Shown here piece after piece: positions 1-12,479 of a stretch of 64,000 bases of DNA; the first letter of the stretch is position 1, and the number at the start of each line of letters is the position of its first letter. The notes under the pieces were generated by a model, which was given only the letters and a program-made list of their open reading frames with translations, was not told where the DNA came from and made no database searches. The stretch lies in contig CAWZYM010000398.1 in the NCBI GenBank assembly GCA_963966185.1, positions 1,112,501 to 1,176,500 on the forward strand. Reading direction: 5' to 3'. This DNA is from Rhabditoides inermis. Taxonomy: Eukaryota; Nematoda; Chromadorea; Rhabditida; Rhabditidae. Made by a program: the position numbers and the translations under genes.

Positions 1-1243
1 AACTTTTTCCCCCTGCTTCTTTCGGCGCGCGTGCGGGGCTGTCAGAAATGATCGTCTTTCATTAGTGCTTCTTTCACTCGCTGGCGACTCGAGGTTGGTT
101 CCTTTTTTGCACGGCCGGCCTCTCCTGGTAGACGCAATTTCCGGGCGTCGCCATGGGTGGGGGGAAATCGTTCGCATCTCAATGATTTTCGGGTATCCTC
201 CCCTCGCTGCGCTCTCTTCTTTAACCACACTCTCTCGTCGCCCTCTTTCACTGCGCTCTCTTGTCATATACTACTAGCGAATTCCACGACCCGCCATACA
301 TCTTACGCGAGTCAAGTGTTCGCTTTTTCTCTCCACTCGATTTCTCTTCTTCCTCTCTCTATTTCTCTCTCTCTTTCTCTCTCTCTCACTACCCTTGTTC
401 ATCGCCGTTTTTATACGCTTTCTACAATCAGCCAGTTTCGAATTTCTCGACAGAATGTCGTGTTATCCAATTTATCTATCGCTGATAAACGTCTCCGGGG
501 TGATTTCTAATTGGCCCTCTTCTTGGACGGAAGTCTTTGTCATCCCCTGGGGGCACGACCTCTGGAACCTGTCACATGGTCGTGTGAGTGACATCTACTA
601 TATGCCTCGATAACGTGGCAATGATTGCTCCGCGATTATATATCTCCCTCCACTCTCCACCCTAGTCGAAACCAGTTCCCTCCTATCAACTGTTTCACTA
701 TCTTATATAAACCGGCGGTTGTGTTTTTTTTTGCGACTCCCGTTGTCTTATCAATAGGATCAATAATCAATAAGGTCGGCGAGGAAGGGGGCGAAAAAGG
801 GGGAATAGTGAGGGGCAGCTGGTAGCAGGCATATGTTGCCATTGTACCATGACCCTCTTTTGACATTTACGGGTGGGAGAGAGCTGCTGCCGGCTGCGCG
901 TTCATCCCATTTTTGCTTTGTCTCACTCTCTCACTCTATCTGCACTTTCCACGCTTTTTGTTGTGAATTCCTCCCCCGCTGTGTGTTGCAAGCGCGTTCG
1001 CATTGATCCACTTATTTCTTTTTCGAAATTGTAAAATTACAGCAAGTGAATGTCTTTGAAGTGTGTAATGATACCGAATTTCTCAGTGTTGTTATAAAAA
1101 ATGGTACCATCGCTCGACGTGCTTGCGAATTTGAGAGTAGTATTTTGATTATTAAGATGCTACCGTCAGTGTTCTATGTGTTCGCGAGTTTTAGAGTGTG
1201 ACTCCCATGTGTTTCGTACGTGTTTACTGTGTCATTGTAGGTG
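1..1243. other. 5' flank of the liprin-beta gene
   Basis: No credible coding exon is seen. The stretch is pyrimidine-rich on the plus strand, with short CT runs near 350-390. A splice-acceptor-like sequence ending in AG at 1240 lies three bases before the first ATG of the liprin-beta model. The short open frames here have low-complexity Ser/Leu composition and no partner exons in phase. Confidence 0.6.
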
Positions 1244-1437
1244 ATGGACGAGGCAGATCAGCTGTTGAGTTCGGCTATCGCCGAGCTCGACAATCTCGTA
1301 CTACAAGGTGAGCTTTATCGACTTATCTCCTCCTTCTATCACCTTCTTCTTCTCACTGTTTTACGGCCGTGTCCTATTTGACTCTATTATCCATGTGATC
1401 AGACTGCATTGATCGCCTCATTCGTTTTATAGTCTCC

Positions 1438-1486
<49 letters not shown>

Positions 1487-1946
1487 TGTCTTTCTCGCTT
1501 TCTCTCTATGATCGCGTGTGACTAAACCGTCGAGCCTATTTCGCGGCCAAATTTGGCTGCGCGCGCCTAGTGTATCGTAATAAATCACGGTCATCTAACT
1601 GGTTTTGTAAATATTCTCGATGATCGTTTGAGTCTGTGGCTCTCTGTCAACTGCTCTCTGACTGACCAAGGTTCGTTTTTGCACAAACGCACACATACTC
1701 TCGTTTGAGGGCCGGTCCTCTCACTACCTACTGTCCCCCTCTTTCGCCATTACCCCCTTATCGATCGCGTATTCCCTTGTGAATGGTAGTGAGTAGTAGA
1801 AGGGGTTGGGCATACAATTCTCTCACTATACTCACTGTCGTCTCCATTACCACCGCTCACGCTTGTTACCCGAGCTTGTTTTGGTGTCATTGTCTCAGCG
1901 AACATTTAGAGAGGGCCGCAGGGATGTGTGTCTCCTTTTATTCTAG

Positions 1947-1977
<31 letters not shown>

Positions 1978-2448
1978 CTCGCTCGTAAAGAAAACCGAAA
2001 CGGCGTGTCACTTTCCCACCGTCCGAATTCACTATGCGAAGGTGTCGCTTTCCCCGTCTCCGCTTCTCCCGGTTTCAATGTTTTATCATTTCCATGTCTC
2101 CTCCTTTTTCGACTCATCGCGCTTGCTTCTGACAAAGTTTCATATTGGCTGTCTTTTTCACCGTTGCATTCCAAGACTTCCATGGATCCCATCCAGAGTG
2201 ACTGGCGTGATTGCTGTATACGCTCATACCGTTAGACTCCTTTTACTGCCAGAGTGATTCAGCTCTCCTTATAGTGTCGTTTCTTTGGCGCGCGTGCATT
2301 CTAGCCTCTAGACCGGATCGCTAGTGATCGATTCCCCACATTCCGACCGTTCAATCAGCCATTAGATCACTTTATCTCAAATGATTTATCCCACCATTGC
2401 GCTGCCTTTGCCCCGTGTTTTGTTACCGACCGACAACGAGGCCAGCAC

Positions 2449-2493
<45 letters not shown>

Positions 2494-2556
2494 TCTCTCT
2501 CTGTCTGTCTGTCTGTCTCTCTAAGCAATGTTAGCATTTGTGATATGCTATGTATG

Positions 2557-2600
<44 letters not shown>

Positions 2601-5363
2601 TAGTATGCTTTTGCTTTGTTTCTCTGTCTCTGATTTCCCCCTTGTTTTCAGGCCGCCACATTTCGATTCACAAATCGGACACGGAAAACAACAACCACAA
2701 TTTCACGTCATCCAGGTATTTGCTGATTGATTTGTTGATGCTATAATAACTTTAATTTCGTATTTCAAGTTCCTGTACGCTAAACCCTTCTCAAAAACCA
2801 CGAAACAGTTGATTGATCGAATTATACCTGTGTTATTGTTTTTACTGGATCTGGAATGTTAGTCGTATTCTGAATGTGTTTAATAGAAAGGGACTGAAAA
2901 AAAAGATAGATACTTGCAAGATACATCTACGTACATCTTTTATACAACGATATGGTTCAGTTCATGCGGCACGTCGTCTAGGATGCTGTGTTCGTCTTCT
3001 GTGGCCGAGAACGGCAACCGTCTGTCGGACGGCAGCTGCAAGGAGAACTGGACCGCGTGGAACGAGAGGAACCGACCCAGTGAGTGGTTGTCGATATTGT
3101 GATGTGAGATGTTAAAGGGACCACGAATGTTGGAAGCTACTAAAAATTTGTTGACTTTTTTCTAAGAACCTAAAATGGTAGTAGATTAGTGCGTCGAATG
3201 GAAGTCATCAACGCTTTCTCCATTATTACATTTTGGATTGTCAGATTCTGGCGCGTCTTCCGGTGTGGACAGCCCTCCATCGGACATTCCCACGTCTTCT
3301 TCCTCTGACGTCGCCCACAACATCTACGATGACTTTATCAAGGTACGTTTCTGTGTACTTTTCTAATAATGTAGTTAACCGATCTCCACCCCCTCACCTT
3401 TGCTTCCATTGCATTCTCTCACACCTTTCAATCCCCTCTAATCGCTGATTGCCCCACCCGTAATCGATTATTGAGGCGTGAAATCGCGGTTCGCGATTCA
3501 CGCCCTTTTCTTGAACAGTTTCATGTATCTGGTTCCCAGACAGTTTCGTTTGTAATTTGTTTCCTTCAGGCGATCGAGAAGCATCAGATAGCGGAGCGCC
3601 CGGATCTGCCGACTCAGCTGAAGCTGCTCCGCTGGATGCGAGGAGCCGAATTGGAGGTGAGCACTTTCTTCTTTCCTTCTCGTAGACAGTAGCGTCTCGG
3701 ACCCAATAACGACTGTGCAATAACCTGCATGCTCTTCTAACCCAGTGTTGCTACCTCTTGATTTTTGTGGTGTGGTAGAGGAAGATAGGATAATGTGATG
3801 TGGCCTCTCCTTCCTTGTGTGCATCTGTGCTGTCAGCTAAGCGTCGTAATTCGGATGAGGCCATGGTGGCGGATAGACACAGCGGCCACAGGATAATTAG
3901 CATTTTGATAGGGCGGAGTTACTATGCTCCCTCTCTATCTCTTCCCTCTCTCTATCTCTCCTCTCTTTATCCTCTCATCATCCCAGATCCGCGAGTCAGC
4001 TGCTACCTTGCTCTCTCTCTCTCCCTCCCTCCCTCCCTCTTTCTCTCTCTCTCTCTCTCGTCGCACCCACCGCCGCCGTTCCTTCCGTCCTCCACACTCG
4101 CTATCCGTCTCTTACCCGCCGCACTTTGCGCTGCTGCAAATGCGGGAAGACGGGCGCGTACTGACGCGCGACTATTCGCGTGATTCGCGCGATTCGCGTC
4201 GCGACTCGTCGCTCACTGTGCACTCGCTCGCCGCATCGGACAGGTACGTCTTGGGAGGTCTGGAAGGAAAGGGAATACCCCTTCCCTCTCTGTCTCTCTC
4301 GCTCTCATTGCCATAATGGAAGCGGTCGTGGGCGTCCAGGAGGGATGATTGGGGATCGGTGGTTGTGTTTGCGGGGCCGCTCTCTCGTCGCCTCTCGCCT
4401 CCACCCTCTCTCTCTCTCTCTCCCACCACACTCGCCCTCTCTGAATGGGTGGATACCACACACACACACACACACGCACATACTGAAAAAGGAAATATAT
4501 ACGTGTAGCTGTCTGTCTGTCTGCCTAGCCCTATCCCGTTCCATCTTCCCTCCTTGCACACTGCGTAAACCCTATTTCCGGTGCTTATGCCGAGACAGAC
4601 CATCTTTTGCGTATTCACAATCACTGTTCAATCTCCGCGCCAGTTTTTTTGTTTCGTTTAGCCACTTTGCACTTTTGCACCTCTTGTACCCGTGAAATTC
4701 TTGTGCCTGACCCGTAGGCTATAATCTCGCATGTTCCACCTGCAAATATCACACACCTGGACGAGCAGAGAAGCGATCGATCAATGCCTAGGTGGAGGTG
4801 GTGAGAGCTGGGAGAGAGGGTGGCGAGAGAGTGTGCGGATCGAGGAGGGTGGCGAGGGGCGGCCGGAGCGAGGAAGGAAGCCCACTGCGGCTGGCAACAG
4901 CTGACGCGCATTCCACGCATACTTGCGTACGTATGCGTGAGAGAGAGAGAGATGGGAGATGCATACCTACCGCAGAGCCACGGGGAACACCTTTTGTCAG
5001 GTCGTCTCGCAAGATTCTCCCCTATGTCACACACAACTCTGACTCTGGGTTTGGCTCGGCGCTCTCGTCCGGCTCGAGTTGTTCCTACCTGCCACCGCCG
5101 CCGCCCTACAGGTGTGCACAGACCACCCACGAAGCGAGTGACGTGGGGGTTTCTAGAAGTCGGCCGGCGCGGATTCACCGCAGTCTGTCGGATAGTCGCA
5201 GCTATCAGAATGGACCGCCGTCGAGGGATAGACGTGGAGGAAGTTGGACGACGAGCAACATTAGTCTGGTACGGGAGAGAGTGTGGATGCCCCGGAGTGA
5301 GAGTGCCGTGTCGAAGCTGCCGCCGCCGCTGCTGTGGTCATTAGTCTCTACCCTATTTTAGCC

Positions 5364-5409
<46 letters not shown>

Positions 5410-6189
5410 ACGACGGCCACTACCGTTGTTCATTCGATTAGCCATGGAAAAAGGAGAGAGGGAGAGAGGGACGGCGGACATATAGACAGGCTAACCCACA
5501 CACAGAGAGCCACAATTTGTTTTAGCCGCTTTCTCTCTCTCCACATCCATCCTTTCTAGCGGTCAGGGCGCCGTAGATTCTCTCCCCCTCCCCTCTCGTT
5601 CACCCACTCAACCCCTGTCTCGTCATTACACGCTGGTATCGTCGCCCGAGCAATTCACGTGTCAATGGGTTTCCAATGAGCTGCCTCTCTCTCCCTCTCC
5701 CTCTCTCTCTCTCTCCCACTCCCTCTCCTCTATAGCGCATCCCCGTATACGTTTCACCGCCGTGTTTGGAGAGAGTGAGAAGAGACGCGGCCGGCCCTGG
5801 CTCGTTTACATGTCGCCTTGTTTGTCCTAGGATGCGTGTCCCTCAAGGCTAGTGCCTCGAATCGCAATGCACCGCAACCAGGTACTAATCGTTGTGTGCG
5901 TGTGTGTGCATACTAAGTGTGTTGTGTGTTTTGTGTTGCGGTGAAACTGTGCTTAATTTGCATATTGTAGAGTCCGTCTCCGTCGATGTCGACGGTGTCT
6001 TGTCCAGAGTATCCAGAATTGCAAGAGAAGCTCCACCGACTGGCTATGGCGCGCGACAGTCTGTCACTACAGGTGAGGAAGAATCTCGCTCTCTCTCCCC
6101 TTCTCTCTCTCTTTCCCTATATACTAAACGTTTTTTGTCGCAGTCACTATCATTATTCCATTGATCATCGTGTGTCACTAGGGTTGTTG

Positions 6190-6230
<41 letters not shown>

Positions 6231-6428
6231 GAGAGAATAAAGAAAGAGAATAAAGAGAGAGAGAGAATAAAGAGAGGAACAGCTGCAAGAGAGCACACGC
6301 CACTACTCTCTCTCTCTCTCTCTCCTCTTCTCATGTAAACCGTGGAGGATCGATGATAATTTGTTTGCTGTCCTCGGCTAATAGCCCGCATTTCGGCGGC
6401 CCCGGCTATGCCATTGCCATGGAAGGAC

Positions 6429-6471
<43 letters not shown>

Positions 6472-6598
6472 TCAGGGCTACACCACATGATTGAGCCTCA
6501 ATGCCTATTCTCCTCCTTTCTTGTCTGAAACATTTAGATGTACTTCCTTTTGAGATCTCCATATGTTTCTCCGCTCTCTCTCTCTCTCTCTCTCTCCC

Positions 6599-6640
<42 letters not shown>

Positions 6641-9600
6641 TCCCTCCTCTCTACTCTCTGCCTTCCAGGTGTCTGTTCTGACCGAGCAAGTGAGCGCGCA
6701 AAAGGAGAAGATTCGCGATCTGGAAACTCTGCTCACACACAAGAGAAACAAGCTCGACTCGACAGAAGAACTGCTCCAAGAGGTGTGACTCTCTCATTTC
6801 ACCCTCCTTTAATCTATTGTCAAGCACATATAGTTTCAGCAATCATCGTTTTTTCAGCAATGAACGAGTTTCATAAAATCCAAGTCTACAATGATAATCT
6901 AGATGTGAAATCTACAATGATTATCACTTCACGTTCAGAAGTACCAGCACCGGGCGGACGACCACGGCGACCTCGAGTCGAAGAAGCTCGATTTGATGGC
7001 CGAGATGTCGACGCTCAAACTCAAATACGCCACCCTCGAGCGGGAGAAAAACGAGACGGAGAGGAAGCTGCGCATGTCACAGGTTTGCCTCTTTTTTTCT
7101 ATTTCATTGCTTTTTGAAAGTATTTTATGAATAGTTTCATGTTTTACTGGTTCCGCATAATAGTCGCTTTCAGAACGAGATGGAGCACCTGACGCACTCT
7201 ATGCACGGCGTGCAGGCGGGCTTGCAGCAGGTGGCCGGCGGCGCTGGTCCCGCCCTCGCCGGCCCCGCCCCCTCGTCGCACCTGCCCATGGTGCGGGAGC
7301 AGCGCAACGAGGAGATGGAGGAGCTGCGGCACGTGGTGCAGCGGCTGATCGCCGACAATGAGGCCAAGAACATGCAGATCACGTCGCTGCGCAATGCGCT
7401 GGACGAGCAGCGCATGCGCATCAACGAGCGCCTCAGCGGATCCGAGGACAACTTTCCCAGCTCTGCCAGGTGCGTCGTGGCATTTATTATTCTATTCTTG
7501 TAATAGTGATGTAGATCAATCTGAGACGGAGAGTATATTGCAACGTTAGTGCGCAACAAGAGAGAATATCGGTTAAATAGTTTAGAAGAGAATACTGTAG
7601 CTATGGTTAGAGTTATATATTTTATGTATGTTTCATTACTCGTTTGCCTCTGTGTTCACGTGCATGTTCTGTCAGGTGGTCTCGCGAGTCTCAGCCGCCG
7701 TACGACTTTAACGCGCAGCTGCGCAAGTTGTTGATGGACGACACTGGCGAGCTGGCGCACTCGACTTCGTACCCCATCTCGCTATGCTCCTCTGTTCAGC
7801 ACCCCACGCCCCGGAGCGCCGTACAGGTGCGCTAACGCTCTGCTATTTATGAGTTTGAGAAGTTGCTTCAGATTAGGCGTGATATGTACACGAAAATATC
7901 CAAATACATATTTGGTTTGACGAAATGCTTGCAGTCGTCGTCGTCGTTTGCGTCTTCGCTGTCGACGGCGTCTCCGCAGCACAGCTGGAGTCAGGGCGGC
8001 ACACCCCGACACCTCCTCCACCCCGCCACCCACATGCAGAGCGCGCCCAACAGGTACGCTTAGGTGTGGTTCGTACTATTTTCAAAGTAGTTGGAAGGTA
8101 TTTGATTCTATGCGTAGGTAGTTTAAAGATTTTGACCGATTTTTTGCAGCTACCGTTCTCCCTCTTCTCCGGCTGCGCGGCAACTCGCCGCTGAGCTGGA
8201 CGAGTTGCGGCGTATGGGAGACGCGCAAGCGTTTGCCTCCACCAGCCTGCCGCGCGGAATGGGCGCCAAAGTGAGCCCCGCTCGATTTTCACATGTTTAG
8301 TCCTCGTCTACTCGCGTTCGCGCCTACTGACCTTGCGTGTTTTGTGGGAGCCACCACTTTTTTGTGCCGGCTGACTGAGAGATATGGGCGCGAGTGTGCA
8401 AAAAATGGCTCGCGTTGTGAGAAGATGTGCTCCTTCTCTTGACATTTCTGCGAACAGAACACGTGGTGCCGTGTTGTAAACTAGACCTCTCCCGGGAAAA
8501 AAACGTGTTTGAATAAAATGAAAACTTGCAGGCGTCGTCGACGCTGACGCTGCCGGGCAAGAAGCTGTCGCTGTCTTCCGGGGTGTCTGCGGGTGAGTTG
8601 CGTCCGCAGTCGACAGAGCTGCGACCGCCGCGGCCTCCCTCGAGCCACGGGCTGCGACCGCGCATGGGACAGTGGTTGGAGCGACTCAAACCCCCCACGT
8701 CCCTCGCCGAAAAGAAGAAGCGCAGCCAGTCGACACCCAATCTAGGTAGACCGCGCGATCACACACCCCACTTAACCAAGAGTGTTTTTTTGGTTTTGGT
8801 TTTGCCACACTTCACCCCACCTAACTTTTTTTTGTTTTCGATCACCCCTTAACTAATCCCATCAAGAAATAACCACTGTCCCATGTGTGCAGGAGTCGTG
8901 GAGAGAAGTTGCGGTGGTTGGTTTGGTGCCTCAGAAGTCTCAGATGACGTTGTGGTTGCAGTAGAGTCTGACGACGAGGTGGCGCGCGGTCGGAATTCGA
9001 CGACGAGCAGCACGAGTCAGCCGGCTGGCAAGGGCGCGTTCCGCCGGGATAGGACCCGCTCCTCGCTCAGGAACCTCTTCTCGAAACTCACTCGCAGCAC
9101 GTCACAGGACCAGCACAGCTTCCGACGAGGCAGCGCCGCAAGGTGAGCTATAAAATGTTCTCTGCCTATCTGCCCTTTGTCATTTACCGGTACTAGGGTG
9201 TTGGTTCGTCTTGGTGATTGATATCATTTGAATGAACCTTTATTATTGAAAGATTCGAAAAATATCGATTAGGTCGACGTCGTCTGCGCGCCTCGGCTCT
9301 GCCGCTCCGCTATCCGGCTCCACTCCTCTCCGCCCGCCTCTCCAACAGTTTGTCGACTGGCGCGGCGAGCAGCTAGCCGAATGGGTCGGCGAGGTGCGAG
9401 ACTGGTGCTCTGGTTCACGGACTGGTTCCCTCTGTTTCAGATTGGCTACCCCCAGTACGCACCCGAAGTGGCGTCTTGTGTGCGCAGCGGTCGCCACCTT
9501 CTCAACCTCACCAATTCCGAGCTCGAAAATGTGGGTAGTTTTGTATTGGTTGATTGATGATCGATCAATAATTTATTGATTGATTGTAGGAGATCAACAT

Positions 9601-11399
9601 CAAAAACCCGCTGCACCGCAAGCGCATCCAGATTCTGCTTCGGCGGATAGAGCAGGATGTGATGGAGCCGGTGGACAAGTGGGACGTCTATCAGGTACAT
9701 GTTCTCTCTCTCCCTCTCTGTCTAACCCTCTCTCATGGCAGGTGCTTCGGTGGATGGAGGAGATTGGCCTTCCGCAATACAAGGAAGCGTTGAGTGAGAA
9801 CCTCGTAGACGGAGTGACCCTGCTGCAACTCACAGCGGCCGACCTGCACGAAGTGAGTGGTGATGTGGTTAATCTATAACTCATACTAAACACCAGCGAT
9901 CAGCGATGATTCAAGTTTTTGTACGTTCAATACAGAAGGTGTTGAAGTGGTTGAAGTGATGTACCTACCTTTCTTTTTTCAGCTGCGCATCACGTCTGCC
10001 ACGCATACTGCCACCCTATCTCGCAGCATCCAACTCCTCAAGATGCTCGACTTCAAACCCAACCAACTCGAGAAGAAGTTCGACCCCGTGAGTCACCTTG
10101 CTGATTGCCATGTGTGTTTTTTGCCGCACTCAACTTGCTCTCATTTTTTCCAAGTCGTTGATGTTGCGGCGCACGCGGTCACGAAACATCTTGGTTCTAA
10201 AAATTGCATTCCTGATGTGATTGTAACCGATTTAGTCCCTGTCATTGTGCACAGGCATTTCGAGATCCTTGTGGTGTAATAAATTTGAATTTCAGTCGCT
10301 GGTGGCGCGGTACCCGTGTCCGAACCACGTGGTGCGGTGGTCGCACGCAGCCACCTGTGAATGGCTGCGCACCATTGACCTCGCCGAGTTCGCCCCGAAC
10401 CTCCTCTGCGCCGGTGTACCAGGAGCTGTCATGGTGAGTGTCGTGTCTTTGCGGATGGTCCGTTTCTGCTGGGGAGGTCCATGACGGCATGTGTGGTTCA
10501 TGACCGTATTGGAACGTTGTAGCAAACTGATCCTTCGTCTCTAGCTGCTTACTACATACTCGCTTTTTGAATGTATTAGCACCATCATGGGTAGTGTTTG
10601 TTCATTTCCAACTAATGAGAATCTGGTAATCCCTCGACACGAGATTAGAGATGGGATTAGAAAGGGTTGCAAGAACAGTGGTTATTTATAAGTGTTTAGG
10701 TGTACGAGCCGTCGTTTACTGCCGAGACGCTGGCAGAGATTCTACAGATTCCCCCGCACAAGACACTGTTGAGACGACACTTGACATCCCACTTCAACCA
10801 GGTATGAGTCATTTTTAAAATTCCGAAACCATGCCGACATTTTCTACCGTATGTCGCCACACCTTCTCTCTCTCTCTCTCTCTCTCTCTCCCTCTCTCTC
10901 GTACCTAATCCTCTTGTGCAAATGTCCCGATAAGGATGCGCACCGCGGGCGCGCGGGATGAGAGATGTCTGCTATGATATCTCGCCCTTGTTGTTATCAC
11001 ACAAAACATATACGAACAACGACTGGAACATGTCCACATTCCAGCTGCTCGGCCAGAAAATCATCTCGGAAAAACGGGATTATCTAGCCGGTTCTGGCAT
11101 GCCGCAACTCACGCCCGCCGTCCGAACAAAGGTATGCGATTGGGAGATCAACATGTGATCCGTATCGATTGATTCGATTTGATGATTGATTTGCAGCTCG
11201 TCAAGAAGGGCTTTTCGCTGACTCGCAAAAAGGGCAAGAACGAGGTGATTCTAGAGCCCGAGGAGCCGCTCTGCCCACCAACGCTAGAACATAAGTATCC
11301 TATGGTGAGTACTGAGAGAGAGGGAGAGAGCAGTAAGAGGTATGGTATTTGCAGTCTGCCGAGTCTCTGATGGAATCGCTGGACTCTTCGAATGTCTGA
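1244..11399 (+). CDS. hlb-1: Liprin-beta homologue (synaptic scaffold)
   Basis: This gene encodes a cytoplasmic scaffold of the liprin-beta family, which partners liprin-alpha at presynaptic and adhesion sites. I build 27 phase-consistent exons, about 1176 residues: 1244-1307, 2652-2715, 2961-3079, 3245-3342, 3570-3656, 3987-4243, 5001-5268, 5831-5881, 5971-6072, 6669-6782, 6939-7082, 7174-7469, 7676-7826, 7935-8053, 8150-8270, 8532-8745, 8893-9142, 9273-9393, 9441-9530, 9590-9694, 9742-9852, 9983-10087, 10296-10433, 10700-10801, 11045-11131, 11197-11304, 11355-11399. The family hallmark EKIRDLETLL lies in a coiled coil (exons 9-12). A Ser/Pro-rich linker follows, then three SAM domains, with LAEWVGE opening the first, VLRWMEEIGLPQYKEAL the second and CEWLRTIDLAEF in the third. 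Exon 6 runs through a CT microsatellite and is the least certain exon. The symbol is by family analogy to the C. elegans liprin-beta gene. Confidence 0.88.
1436..1483. repeat. (CT)n microsatellite in liprin-beta intron 1
   Basis: A near-perfect CT run of about 48 bp inside the first intron (1308-2651). Similar tracts recur throughout the window. Confidence 0.95.
2453..2597. repeat. (CT)n followed by (GA)n, potential hairpin
   Basis: A CT/CTGT tract (about 2453-2522) is followed 38 bases later by a GA tract (about 2560-2597). The two are reverse complements, so the transcript of this intron could fold into a long stem shortly before the exon 2 acceptor at 2651. Confidence 0.8.
3987..4243 (+). 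CDS. Liprin-beta exon 6, containing an in-frame CT tract
   Basis: This is the only stretch that joins exon 5 (ends in phase 0 at 3656) to exon 7 (needs two bases, starts at 5001). It is 257 nt long, which fits exactly. The CT/CCT run at 4012-4058 would be translated as a Ser/Leu/Pro repeat. An Arg/Asp/Ser-rich segment follows and splices cleanly into 5001. A nearby alternative AG at 3996 is also in phase and would still include the repeat. Confidence 0.6.
5366..5408. repeat. (CT)n microsatellite
   Basis: An uninterrupted CT run in the liprin-beta intron between exons 7 and 8. Comparable intronic tracts lie near 6189-6228 (GA), 6434-6468 (GA) and 6577-6640 (CT). Confidence 0.95.
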
Positions 11400-12209
11400 T
11401 GTCGTCATCGTGTCATGTCCCTTTTCTCGCCCTCTCCCGCTCAAGAAGTCTATTCCATGCAGTTGTGATTGCGTCTCTCATCACCCCAACTCATCATCAT
11501 CCCATTCGCGTTTCACTTTCTAGACAAACAGAGATATTATGTTTATATGCAAATTCTGTTCTATGCATTTATATAATATATAATATAGCTCGTATGTCAT
11601 TTGAGTGTGTGAAGGGTCGCCGTCTCATACATTCAGAGGGCGTCTCCCTTCTCACTCTAGCCTATGTCGTATAATAATTGTTATAATAACATGGCTGTAA
11701 TAAGCGCTTGGTTCTACGCCCGGATTGTTTCGTCGCTATAATTCGATGTTTGTATTTCTCACACACCTTTATATCTATCCCTTTTGTTGTACAAAGAGTG
11801 CCTCAATTTGCGTGCGGAGACACAATAAACTCGTATTTATTATGTGATAATAGCATCGCGTCCTGTGTTCGGAAATCCGGAAAACTTAACTGGAGCGGGT
11901 GCGTGAGAGAGATGATAGGGAGAGAGAAAGAGAGAGAGAGAGTCGCCCGATCTCTCTCTCTCTCTCACTTGCGTTCGCATCCCGTCCGTTGTATGACCAA
12001 GATCGATCTTGCAGCGCTATATGGGTCATACACTATGTTATCAAACCAGGCAACGTCTTCGCACGCTCGCCTCTTCCTCTCGCCTCTCTACACCCCTTCC
12101 CCCTTCTCGAGTCTTGAGGTCGTTTCGCATACCGGTCCTATCAGCCATCGTCTTCTTCCCCAACCAATTTTCCACGCCTCTCTCTCCTTCTCTCTCTCTC
12201 CCTCTCTCT

Positions 12210-12247
<38 letters not shown>

Positions 12248-12479
12248 AGTTGTGACCGCCGCCCGCCGTCGCGCGTTTTCAGTCACACTCTATGCTAATG
12301 TATGCCGGATGATTCCAGCGCCGCTATTCACTCATACCGAAAATATATTCGCGTCGTTTATTGCATATGTGTGTACCTAGTTGATTCACGTTTCCGAATA
12401 TCGTCTTGTCCGCGCGAATCGGTAGAAATAAGCGAGTATTGTGATTTGTGGTCACCATTCGTTGGCGGTTGTTGCAGGT
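11400..12479. other. Intergenic stretch between liprin-beta and the transporter
   Basis: The presumed liprin-beta 3' UTR is followed by a CT-rich spacer (CT tract about 12205-12245). A pyrimidine-poor but usable acceptor ends at 12477-12478, two bases before the transporter ATG. No coding exon or RNA gene is seen. Confidence 0.6.
11824..11829 (+). terminator. Candidate polyadenylation signal for liprin-beta
   Basis: A canonical AATAAA lies about 425 bases after the liprin-beta stop codon (11397-11399) and before the next gene. It is placed by position and motif only. Confidence 0.45.

Noticed and set aside
6044..6751. 235-codon minus-strand open frame
   Set aside because: It is mostly translated GA/CT microsatellite (Arg-Glu and Ser-Leu repeats) and overlaps well-supported liprin-beta exons on the other strand.
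8883..9146. Possible independent start of a small protein in this frame
   Set aside because: The frame is liprin-beta exon 17. The ATG lies in the preceding intron and the acceptor at 8892 fits the phase of exon 16.
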